Shown here: piece after piece, positions 21,519 to 26,960 of the stretch
How the letters are laid out: each line of letters starts with the position of its first letter
How positions within the stretch are numbered: the stretch's first letter is position 1
NCBI GenBank assembly: GCA_964495575.1
Contig: CAZBVS010000008.1
Span: 1-26,960 of the forward strand
Source: DATGCT01 sp964495575
GTDB lineage: Bacteria; Patescibacteriota; Minisyncoccia; UBA6257; GWB1-50-10
Direction: 5' to 3'
Length of the DNA stretch: 26,960 nucleotides
Position numbers and translations under genes: made by a program
Notes under the pieces: model-generated
The model's input: only the letters and a program-made list of their open reading frames with translations
Told to the model about the DNA's origin: nothing
The model's database searches: none

Positions 21519-23366
21519 TTAATTAGAGTTAACAGATATTTTTTCTAAACCTGCCTCTTCTATAATTTCATTAAATTCATCATGTTCAATTGTCTCTTTT
21601 TCAATCAGGGTCTCTGCTATTTTATCTAACAAATCCTTATTATCCTTTAATATTTTCTGAGCTAGTTTCATGCCTCTACTAATAAAGTTATCAACTTCTT
21701 TATCAATTTTTTCAGCTACCTTCTCGGAATAGTTTCGTTCGGCAGTCATCTCTTTACCTAGAAACACCATCTCATCTGTGTCTCCAAACGTTCGAGGTCC
21801 TAATTTATCACTCATCCCGTACTGGGTAACAAGTTTTCGGACAAGCTCGGTTGATTTTTTAATATCGTTTGAGGAACCAGTAGTGATGTCTCCGAACTCC
21901 ATTGTTTCTGAAGCATAACCTCCTAGAGCAATGGCTACCTCGGCAATAAACTCAGACTTGGTTTTGAGACGCTTGTCTTCGGTAGGAAGTTTTATAGTGT
22001 ATCCCCCGCTCATCCCCCGGCTGATGATAGAAACTTTCTGGACAGGGTCAGCTTCTTCAAGACCTGCGGTTATCAAAGCGTGGCCAGCTTCGTGATAGGC
22101 GGTTATCTTTTTTTCTTTATCGGTGATAACCCGGGACTTCCTTTCTCGTCCAAGCATAACTTTTTCGATAGAGGAAAGAATATCATCTTGGTTGACTTCC
22201 TTTTTACCGTTCTTAGCAGCAAGAATTGCAGCTTCGTTTAAAAGGTTTTCAAGATCGGCTCCGGAAAATCCAGGAGTACGGATACCAATTTTATGTAAAT
22301 CAACATCGTCTGATAAAGGTTTTTCTTTAGCGTGAAGCTTTAGAATCTTTTCTCTACCTTTAATATCCGGCATATCAAGAACTACCTGACGATCAAACCT
22401 TCCGGGGCGAAGAAGAGCTTTGTCAAGAATATCAGGCCGGTTCGTAGCGGCGATAACAATAACATTAGTCTCTTTATCAAACCCGTCCATCTCGGAAAGA
22501 ATTTGATTCAAGGTTTGTTCTCGTTCATCATGGCCACCTCCTACACCGGCTCCCCTCTGACGGCCGATGGCGTCAATTTCGTCAATAAAGATTATTGAAG
22601 GAGAAGCCTTTTTAGCGGTTTCAAAAACATCTCGGACTCGGGAAGCGCCTACCCCAACAAACATCTCTACAAACTCTGAGGCAGAGATGTGGAAGAAAGG
22701 AACCTGGCTTTCTCCCGCAACTGCTCGAGCAAGTAACGTTTTCCCAGTACCAGGACGGCCCATCATGAGAATACCTCTTGGAATTTTAGCGCCGATATCA
22801 AGAAACTTGTCAGGGTTTTTAAGGAAATCAATAATTTCTCTTAACTCTTCTTTGGCTTCTTTTAAGTCAGCTACATCATCAAAGGTTACCTTCGTTCGAG
22901 AAGGAGAGGATAATTTTAAATTAGCTTTTCCAAAAGTAAAGGCTTGATTCATGCCTCCTCTGGCTCTTTTGAACATAAACCAGAAAATAGCAACGATTAT
23001 TATCAACGGAAGAAGAGTTGGAATTAAAATACCAGCCCAGTACTTAAAACCTCCCTCTCCTTTGAAGGTGACGTTTACTTTCTGAAGAGCCTCACCAGAA
23101 ACGCCGTAGTTTTTCAAGGTTTGGGTAAGGCCGGTTTCAGCTTCTTTCCTTGATACCGCCTCCTTTTTACCGAAGAGCATAATCTCAAGATCATTACCAG
23201 AAACAGTAATAGACTGGACTTCACCTGACTTAATTCGGTTAGCCACCTCGTTCATGCTTAGCTTCTCTGGTTTTTGAAAATCAACTTCTCCAACTAAAGA
23301 AAAAACAAGGCTTATTAGAATAAAAGCCAGAATTACCCACAAAAAATTTTTAGAAATGTTTTTCAT
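21519..23366 (-). CDS. ftsH: ATP-dependent zinc metalloprotease FtsH
   Basis: 615 aa. Two N-terminal transmembrane helices (about 7-24 and 110-132) flank a small extracytoplasmic domain. The AAA domain has Walker A GRPGTGKT (203-210), Walker B IIFIDEIDAIG (258-268), and the second region of homology with arginine fingers in ALLRPGRFDRQ (317-327). The M41 protease domain has HEAGH (425-429). A third acidic zinc ligand is expected further on. It degrades membrane proteins and short-lived cytosolic regulators from the inner face of the membrane. Length is normal. Walker A reads GRPG instead of the common GPPG. The upstream small nuclease-like gene has its own terminator. Confidence 0.95.
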   Translation of the reverse strand: MKNISKNFLWVILAFILISLVFSLVGEVDFQKPEKLSMNEVANRIKSGEVQSITVSGNDLEIMLFGKKEAVSRKEAETGLTQTLKNYGVSGEALQKVNVTFKGEGGFKYWAGILIPTLLPLIIIVAIFWFMFKRARGGMNQAFTFGKANLKLSSPSRTKVTFDDVADLKEAKEELREIIDFLKNPDKFLDIGAKIPRGILMMGRPGTGKTLLARAVAGESQVPFFHISASEFVEMFVGVGASRVRDVFETAKKASPSIIFIDEIDAIGRQRGAGVGGGHDEREQTLNQILSEMDGFDKETNVIVIAATNRPDILDKALLRPGRFDRQVVLDMPDIKGREKILKLHAKEKPLSDDVDLHKIGIRTPGFSGADLENLLNEAAILAAKNGKKEVNQDDILSSIEKVMLGRERKSRVITDKEKKITAYHEAGHALITAGLEEADPVQKVSIISRGMSGGYTIKLPTEDKRLKTKSEFIAEVAIALGGYASETMEFGDITTGSSNDIKKSTELVRKLVTQYGMSDKLGPRTFGDTDEMVFLGKEMTAERNYSEKVAEKIDKEVDNFISRGMKLAQKILKDNKDLLDKIAETLIEKETIEHDEFNEIIEEAGLEKISVNSN

Positions 23367-23402
23367 TTATGTGTTTTTTAATTCAATAGTATCTTAAAAG
23401 AA

Positions 23403-23431
23403 AGAGGGCCTGGCGTCAACGCAGGCCCTGT
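23403..23431 (-). terminator. Terminator after the 124-aa gene
   Basis: AGGGCCTG (23405-23412) pairs with CAGGCCCT (23422-23429), with an inner GCG/CGC. The minus-strand exit is CTCTTTCTTTT. It separates the 124-aa gene from ftsH. Confidence 0.8.
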
Positions 23432-23443
23432 TAAAAATTAAAA

Positions 23444-23818
23444 TTAAAGATGAAGAATTACGTTACTTTTGTACTGGGAAATAATTTTTTTAATCTTTTT
23501 CAAAACAGACTTAAACTTGATATGGCCAACAGCCACAGAAGGAATTTTAGGATGAGAATTTTTATGCTGTATCTGACAGTACGTGGAACTTTTTACCTGT
23601 AACGGCATTTCCAGATATTTAAACTCACCTGGAACAATTAACCAAAAATCAATCCCCGCTTTATCATCTTTTGGTCTAGCCTTTAAAAAATCGGAAAGAA
23701 AATTTTGCTTCTTTAAACGCTGAAGGGCAGCTCTTACTCTTTCCTCACTCCTGTATCCTTCCCCGTACAAAGGCAAGGTTAATTCTTCTTTTTTGAACAA
23801 ACCAAAACTTTTGTTCAC
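23444..23818 (-). CDS. Unknown protein with PD-(D/E)XK-like motif
   Basis: 124 aa, initiated at GTG. RSEERVRAALQRLKKQ (23-38) forms an N-terminal helix. Then GIDFWLIV (55-62) and YLEMPLQVKSS (68-78) give the order Asp, beta-strand, Q-x-K seen in PD-(D/E)XK nucleases (D57, Q74, K76). The C-terminal half is basic (KFKSVLKKIKKII). A nuclease-like or nucleic-acid-binding fold is inference. It is the only gene here with a strong AGGAGG Shine-Dalgarno (23825-23830), 6 bases before the GTG, and a TATAAT (23866-23871) about 48 bases upstream. This unusual initiation may hint at recent transfer. Confidence 0.6.
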   Translation of the reverse strand: MNKSFGLFKKEELTLPLYGEGYRSEERVRAALQRLKKQNFLSDFLKARPKDDKAGIDFWLIVPGEFKYLEMPLQVKSSTYCQIQHKNSHPKIPSVAVGHIKFKSVLKKIKKIISQYKSNVILHL

Positions 23819-23901
23819 ATATAACCTCCTTTCTTGTTAAATTAATCTACTAATTTAAGTATAGTATTATAAATTAAGAATATCAAAATTTAATAAAAAA
23901 G

Positions 23902-23929
23902 TTGTTTTTAGCTGCATAATCTGTATAAT
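23902..23929 (+). promoter_or_regulatory. Promoter of the truncated tRNA-Gly
   Basis: TTGTTT (23902-23907), 16-base spacer, TATAAT (23924-23929), 12 bases before the tRNA fragment. It probably drove the original tRNA-Gly and may now read into the endonuclease-like gene. Confidence 0.6.
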
Positions 23930-23941
23930 AATTTTAGATAA

Positions 23942-23970
23942 GCGGGTATGGTTCAGTAGTACAACACCTC
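23942..23970 (+). pseudogene. Truncated tRNA-Gly 5' half
   Basis: The first 12 bases, GCGGGTATGGTT, equal those of the intact tRNA-Gly at 24727, and about 21 of the first 25 match, through acceptor strand, D-arm and into the anticodon stem. After CACCTC the sequence diverges and no anticodon or 3' half follows. The D-stem contains a mismatch, consistent with decay. It still has a good promoter. Confidence 0.75.
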
Positions 23971-24003
23971 TCTAGTATAGAATATATATCTTTTTGAAGT
24001 AGT

Positions 24004-24043
24004 GTGTTATGATTATATCATCAATGATAAAGTAATCATACAC
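24004..24043. repeat. Nested inverted repeat before the LAGLIDADG-like gene
   Basis: GTGTTATGATTA (24004-24015) pairs with TAATCATACAC (24033-24043) with one bulged base. Inside, TATCAT and ATGATA form a second perfect stem (24016-24029). It ends 2 bases before the ATG and could be an operator for the HTH protein or mask its start. Confidence 0.65.
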
Positions 24044-24045
24044 AA

Positions 24046-24741
24046 ATGAGATCAGATAAAAAACAAGCGATTGAATTAAGAAAACAAGGGAAAAGTTATA
24101 AGGACATTAACAAGCAGCTAAATATCCCTATAAGCACTCTTTCTAATTGGCTTAGTGACAAACAATGGTCAAAGAATGTAAAAAACTCTCTTATAAATAA
24201 AGCCAAGGACAAAAGCAGAGCACGCATGAGAGAGCTCAATAAAGTTAGAGGACATAAATTAAAAAAAGCATATAATCAAGCCAAAAAGGAGGCAAGGAAA
24301 GAATTTGAGTATTTTAAGTTTCATCCACTTTTTATATCTGGGTTAATTATTTATTGGGGTGAGGGGGATAGAGTTTCAAAGGGTCTTGTTAGGGTTTCTA
24401 ATACTGACCCATTAATGATAAGGTTATTTGTTAAATTTTTAACAGATATTTGTGGAGCTAAAAAGAATAAAATTAAAGCGTCGCTTATTATTTATCCAGA
24501 TATCAAGAACAATCAATGTAAAAATTTTTGGGTCAAAAATACCCAGTTCTCTAAATCCAACTTTAATAAAAATATATTGATCAAAGGAAGACATAAAACT
24601 AAAAAAGTTGGTCACGGGATATGTAACGCAGGAATCCCCAGCACTTACCTGAAGGAAAAAATTAAAATATGGTTAAAATTATTGCCTAATGAGTTAGTAA
24701 GTGATAAATATTATAATATAGATGAAGCGGGTATGGTTTAG
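24046..24741 (+). CDS. HTH plus LAGLIDADG-like putative homing endonuclease
   Basis: 231 aa, plus strand. An N-terminal HTH lies at about 7-37 (AIELRKQGKSYKDINKQLNIPISTLSNWL). A basic helix follows (50-88). HPLFISGLIIYWGEGDR (93-109) resembles the LAGLIDADG helix of homing-endonuclease-like proteins, followed by VRVSNTDPLMIRLFVKFL. Only one such motif is visible, so it would act as a dimer. The last codons, DEAGMV-stop, are read through the first 15 bases of the intact tRNA-Gly, and the preceding codons contain a TATAAT box. The upstream side has a truncated tRNA-Gly copy. This suggests a freestanding selfish gene that targets tRNA-Gly and restores it. An ordinary DNA-binding regulator remains possible. 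Confidence 0.6.
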   Translation: MRSDKKQAIELRKQGKSYKDINKQLNIPISTLSNWLSDKQWSKNVKNSLINKAKDKSRARMRELNKVRGHKLKKAYNQAKKEARKEFEYFKFHPLFISGLIIYWGEGDRVSKGLVRVSNTDPLMIRLFVKFLTDICGAKKNKIKASLIIYPDIKNNQCKNFWVKNTQFSKSNFNKNILIKGRHKTKKVGHGICNAGIPSTYLKEKIKIWLKLLPNELVSDKYYNIDEAGMV

Positions 24742-24797
24742 TGGCAAAACATCTGCTTGCCATGCAGGAGCCGGGAGTTCGATTCTCCCTACCCGCA
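24727..24797 (+). tRNA. tRNA-Gly (GCC), 5' end overlaps an ORF
   Basis: Acceptor GCGGGTA/TACCCGC. D-stem GTTT/AAAC. Anticodon stem TCTGC/GCAGG holds loop TTGCCAT, anticodon GCC. T-stem GGGAG/CTCCC with loop TTCGATT, discriminator A. The first 15 bases are the coding end and stop of the upstream gene. TATAAT lies at 24712-24717, 9 bases before the tRNA, inside that gene. Confidence 0.95.
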
Positions 24798-24803
24798 CAT
24801 TTT

Positions 24804-24833
24804 AAAAACCACCGACTAATCGGTGGTTTTTTA
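24804..24833 (+). terminator. Terminator after tRNA-Gly
   Basis: AAAAACCACCG pairs with CGGTGGTTTTT around ACTAAT, followed by T. Its A-rich left arm can also end the opposing 65-aa gene, which stops at 24840. Confidence 0.88.
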
Positions 24834-24839
24834 CTTTTC

Positions 24840-25037
24840 TTATTCATTAAAAGATGGTGGAGGAGTTGTTGGCCCTTTCACTCCCGAGGGGGAGCTTGTG
24901 GGGCCGGTAAAGCTACTCTGAAACTCATTAGAGTCTGTTGCTTCAATGTTAGAGTTAGTCTTTTTTAAGGTAACGGCTACCAAAAAAAGAATAAAAAGGA
25001 ATATTATAGCAAGTGTGTTAGCAAGTATTTTTTTCAT
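24840..25037 (-). CDS. Small membrane protein with Pro/Ser/Thr-rich tail
   Basis: 65 aa. A basic start MKK and a hydrophobic segment at about 5-24 (LANTLAIIFLFILFLVAVTL) are followed by an extracytoplasmic S/T/P/G-rich tail containing GPTSSPSGVKGPTTPPPS. No Cys, no known domain. ATG follows AAAATC with no Shine-Dalgarno. It sits between tRNA-Gly (convergent) and tRNA-Leu (upstream, same strand). Short length makes the call tentative. Confidence 0.45.
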   Translation of the reverse strand: MKKILANTLAIIFLFILFLVAVTLKKTNSNIEATDSNEFQSSFTGPTSSPSGVKGPTTPPPSFNE

Positions 25038-25048
25038 GATTTTGTATG

Positions 25049-25134
25049 TGCCCGGGGAGGGATTTGAACCCTCACGGAGTTATAGCTCCAACGGATTTTA
25101 AGTCCGGCCTGTCTGCCAATTCCAGCACCCGGGC
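25049..25134 (-). tRNA. tRNA-Leu (TAA)
   Basis: Class II tRNA with long variable arm. Acceptor GCCCGGG/CCCGGGC. Anticodon stem CGGA/TCCG holds loop CTTAAAA, anticodon TAA. Variable stem GGAG/CTCC. T-loop TTCAAAT, discriminator A. Confidence 0.95.
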
Positions 25135-25141
25135 ATTTATG

Positions 25142-25213
25142 AGGCCAGGATCGGATTCGAACCGACATAGAAAGGATTTGCAGTCCTTTGGATAACCATT
25201 CTCCCACCTGGCC
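25142..25213 (-). tRNA. tRNA-Cys (GCA)
   Basis: Acceptor GGCCAGG/CCTGGCC with discriminator T, as expected for Cys. Anticodon stem AAGGA/TCCTT holds loop CTGCAAA, anticodon GCA. T-loop TTCGAAT. Confidence 0.95.
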
Positions 25214-25277
25214 TATATTATATAAAAATATTTTAAAAAATAAAGATTAGACGCTTCTAAGGTAATAATACAATATT

Positions 25278-26684
25278 TTAGGAAAAAGCCAAGATATTTC
25301 CTTCAGATATCTCAGTTTCTGAGTCCACTAACAAACCTACTTCCTGTTCTTCTTCTGCTTTCTGAATATCTCTTTTATTTGATTGAAGATTAATAATTCT
25401 TCCTTCGCCTATCTTTTCTTCATTTGAGATAATATCAAATTCTTCTTGATTTTCAACATATCCCTTTATTATCTTACCTCCAATAACTTGTTGGTTACCT
25501 TCTTTTTTCTCAAAAACAGCTAATATTTCAAGAAGTCTTTGATCTTTTTCGGTGTTTTCTTCAATATATTCTCTTAGCTTATCTTCTAGTTCATAAATTA
25601 TGTTAGAGGTAATAATATCTACGTTCTGGGTTTTAGCTAGATTATCAGCTGCTTTATCAATGTCAGTTTCAAAACCTACAATAACAGCGTTAAAACTTGA
25701 AGCGTTCTTAAGATCACTTTCACACACATCACCTACGCTACCACTTATTACAACTACAGGCATCTCTTTTGAAAGGCGGTCAACCATTTCGGTAACAACC
25801 TCTAGAGAACCAGATTCCTTTGCTTTAATTACAACTTTTAATCTTTCATCATCTTTTGGAATGGATCTGGTTATTTTTCTTTTGAGTTTCTTTTTAGTTT
25901 CTGGTTTTTGATCTATTTTAAATACTTCTCCAACTTCAGGCAGTTCATCAAAACCAACGATCAAAGCTGGGGAACCAGCTTCTATTTTTTCTACTTCTTC
26001 ACCTAAAAAGTTCTCAAGATTTTTTATTTTCCCCTCAGTTGATTCAGAGAATATTTTGTCTCCTTTATGAATAGCCCCTTCTTTTACTACTCCTCCAGCG
26101 ATTACACCTCTTTGACAGTTACAGTTACTGGTTAAAATCACTCCTTCACCAGGCTTATCAGGATCATGCTCAATCTCCTCTACTTCAGCGGCAAGATTAA
26201 CTAGATCAAGAAGCTCATCTACGCCATCACCTTGGAGAGCAGAGATTTCTTGGTATGAGATATCCCCACCCATACCTTCAAGATACACCTCTGATTTGAT
26301 AAGATCGTTCTTCGTTTTTTCTATATTAGCTCCTTCAACATCAATTTTATTAACAGCTACAACAAAAGGAATATCAGCTTCTTTGATGTGTTTAATAGCG
26401 TCCTCTGTCTGAGGCATTACTCCATCATCAGCAGCAACAACTAAAATAGCGAGGTCAGCCGCTTGAGCCCCATGAGCCCTCATCTTTGAAAAAGCAGCGT
26501 GACCGGGGGTGTCAATAAAGGTTATCTCGTTATCACCATGATCTATCTTATACGCTCCAATGGCTTGGGTAATACCCCCTGCTTCTCCTTCCGCAACGCT
26601 TGTCTTGCGGATATAGTCAAGAAGGGTTGTTTTACCATGATCTACATGGCCTAATATTGTAACTATTGGTGTTCGTTTCTTCAT
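25278..26684 (-). CDS. infB: Translation initiation factor IF-2, short form
   Basis: 468 aa from ATG 26684. A TTG three codons upstream is in frame but less likely. The GTPase motifs are G1 GHVDHGKT (12-19), switch II DTPGHAAF, and NKID. AGGITQAIGAY (switch I region) is diagnostic for IF-2. Domains II, III and IV follow; ITSNIIYELEDKLREYI leads into domain IV. The protein starts directly at the G domain, so the N-terminal IF2_N regions of E. coli IF-2 (890 aa) are absent. It places initiator fMet-tRNA on the 30S subunit and promotes subunit joining. A small hairpin ATTTGCC/GGCAAAT (26705-26724) lies upstream. Confidence 0.93.
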   Translation of the reverse strand: MKKRTPIVTILGHVDHGKTTLLDYIRKTSVAEGEAGGITQAIGAYKIDHGDNEITFIDTPGHAAFSKMRAHGAQAADLAILVVAADDGVMPQTEDAIKHIKEADIPFVVAVNKIDVEGANIEKTKNDLIKSEVYLEGMGGDISYQEISALQGDGVDELLDLVNLAAEVEEIEHDPDKPGEGVILTSNCNCQRGVIAGGVVKEGAIHKGDKIFSESTEGKIKNLENFLGEEVEKIEAGSPALIVGFDELPEVGEVFKIDQKPETKKKLKRKITRSIPKDDERLKVVIKAKESGSLEVVTEMVDRLSKEMPVVVISGSVGDVCESDLKNASSFNAVIVGFETDIDKAADNLAKTQNVDIITSNIIYELEDKLREYIEENTEKDQRLLEILAVFEKKEGNQQVIGGKIIKGYVENQEEFDIISNEEKIGEGRIINLQSNKRDIQKAEEEQEVGLLVDSETEISEGNILAFS

Positions 26685-26792
26685 GTTTATCAAGGTTAAC
26701 AGAGATTTGCCTTGTTTGGCAAATTTGTTTAGTATCAGAAAGGTACAAAATATTTGAAAAGAAGCAGATAATACTGTATTTTTAGAAGGTAA

Positions 26793-26881
<89 letters not shown>

Positions 26882-26886
26882 TTGAA

Positions 26887-26960
26887 GGCCCCATCGTCTA
26901 GCCTGGTCCAGGACGCCAGGTTTTCATCCTGGTAACACCGGTTCAAATCCGGTTGGGGTC
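26887..26960 (+). tRNA. tRNA-Glu (TTC), complete to base 72
   Basis: Acceptor GGCCCCA/TGGGGTC (one G-T). Anticodon stem CCAGG/CCTGG holds loop TTTTCAT, anticodon TTC. T-loop TTCAAAT. Only the discriminator and 3' tail lie beyond the window. It follows tRNA-Ser by 7 bases, so the two are one transcript. Confidence 0.93.

Noticed and set aside
23942..24797. Group I intron splitting a tRNA-Gly gene, with an endonuclease ORF
   Set aside because: The downstream tRNA is complete, including its own 5' half, and only ~75 bases lie between the tRNA fragment and the ORF, with the ORF running into the tRNA. There is no room for a group I core.
26685..26693. IF-2 start at TTG 26693
   Set aside because: The ATG three codons later gives MKKRTPIV, the usual start directly before the G1 loop.

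Overview
The window reads as a chromosomal segment of a Candidate Phyla Radiation (Patescibacteria) bacterium, most likely a Paceibacteria/Parcubacteria-type lineage. This is inferred from the combination of features, not from a marker tree: AT-rich DNA, a large secreted protein with one peptidoglycan-binding module and many Ig-like repeats, a short IF-2, a short TruB, an RNHCP-domain protein, an archaeal/CPR-type EF-like small protein, and almost no Shine-Dalgarno sequences. Nearly all protein genes are on the minus strand, so transcription mostly runs right to left.

Layout in ascending coordinates. 1-3800: cell-surface sugar block with a glycosyltransferase start at the edge, UDP-glucuronate decarboxylase, a TPR membrane protein, a NYN-domain nuclease, a terminator and a Wzy/O-antigen-ligase membrane protein. 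3860-6320: a defence or addiction cassette with an AbiEii/AbiEi pair and an HTH-Fic protein. It is bounded by a perfect 44-bp direct repeat, and each copy supplies the last three codons and stop of a gene (abiEii and truB). 6308-10402: truB, then a 1117-aa S-layer-like protein. 10403-11016: a gene-free but highly structured region with a candidate ~180-nt terminated RNA, several perfect hairpins and a repeated GUCGA motif. 11017-15704: membrane protein, ClpB with a CIRCE-like operator, and HtrA. 15784-18075: cysteine desulfurase, MgtC-like protein and PduO-type cobalamin adenosyltransferase. 18147-19836: two exported proteins, one with a chagasin-like inhibitor domain and long coiled coils. 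19904-21480: tRNAs His, Arg, Pro, Phe, Val and Ile(UAU) interleaved with an EF-like protein and an RNHCP protein. 21519-23818: FtsH and a small nuclease-like protein. 23902-24832: a plus-strand HTH/LAGLIDADG-like gene between a truncated tRNA-Gly 5' half and an intact tRNA-Gly(GCC); the gene's stop codon lies inside the intact tRNA. 24840-26960: a tiny membrane protein, tRNA-Leu, tRNA-Cys, infB, tRNA-Ser and tRNA-Glu.

Functional themes: envelope polysaccharide and surface layer, protein quality control (ClpB, HtrA, FtsH), translation (tRNAs, TruB, IF-2), and two insertions that have each rebuilt or duplicated the end of a host gene. The strongest candidates for something undescribed are the tRNA-Gly-rebuilding endonuclease gene, the 44-bp repeat-bounded AbiE/Fic cassette, and the structured RNA region upstream of the surface-layer gene.
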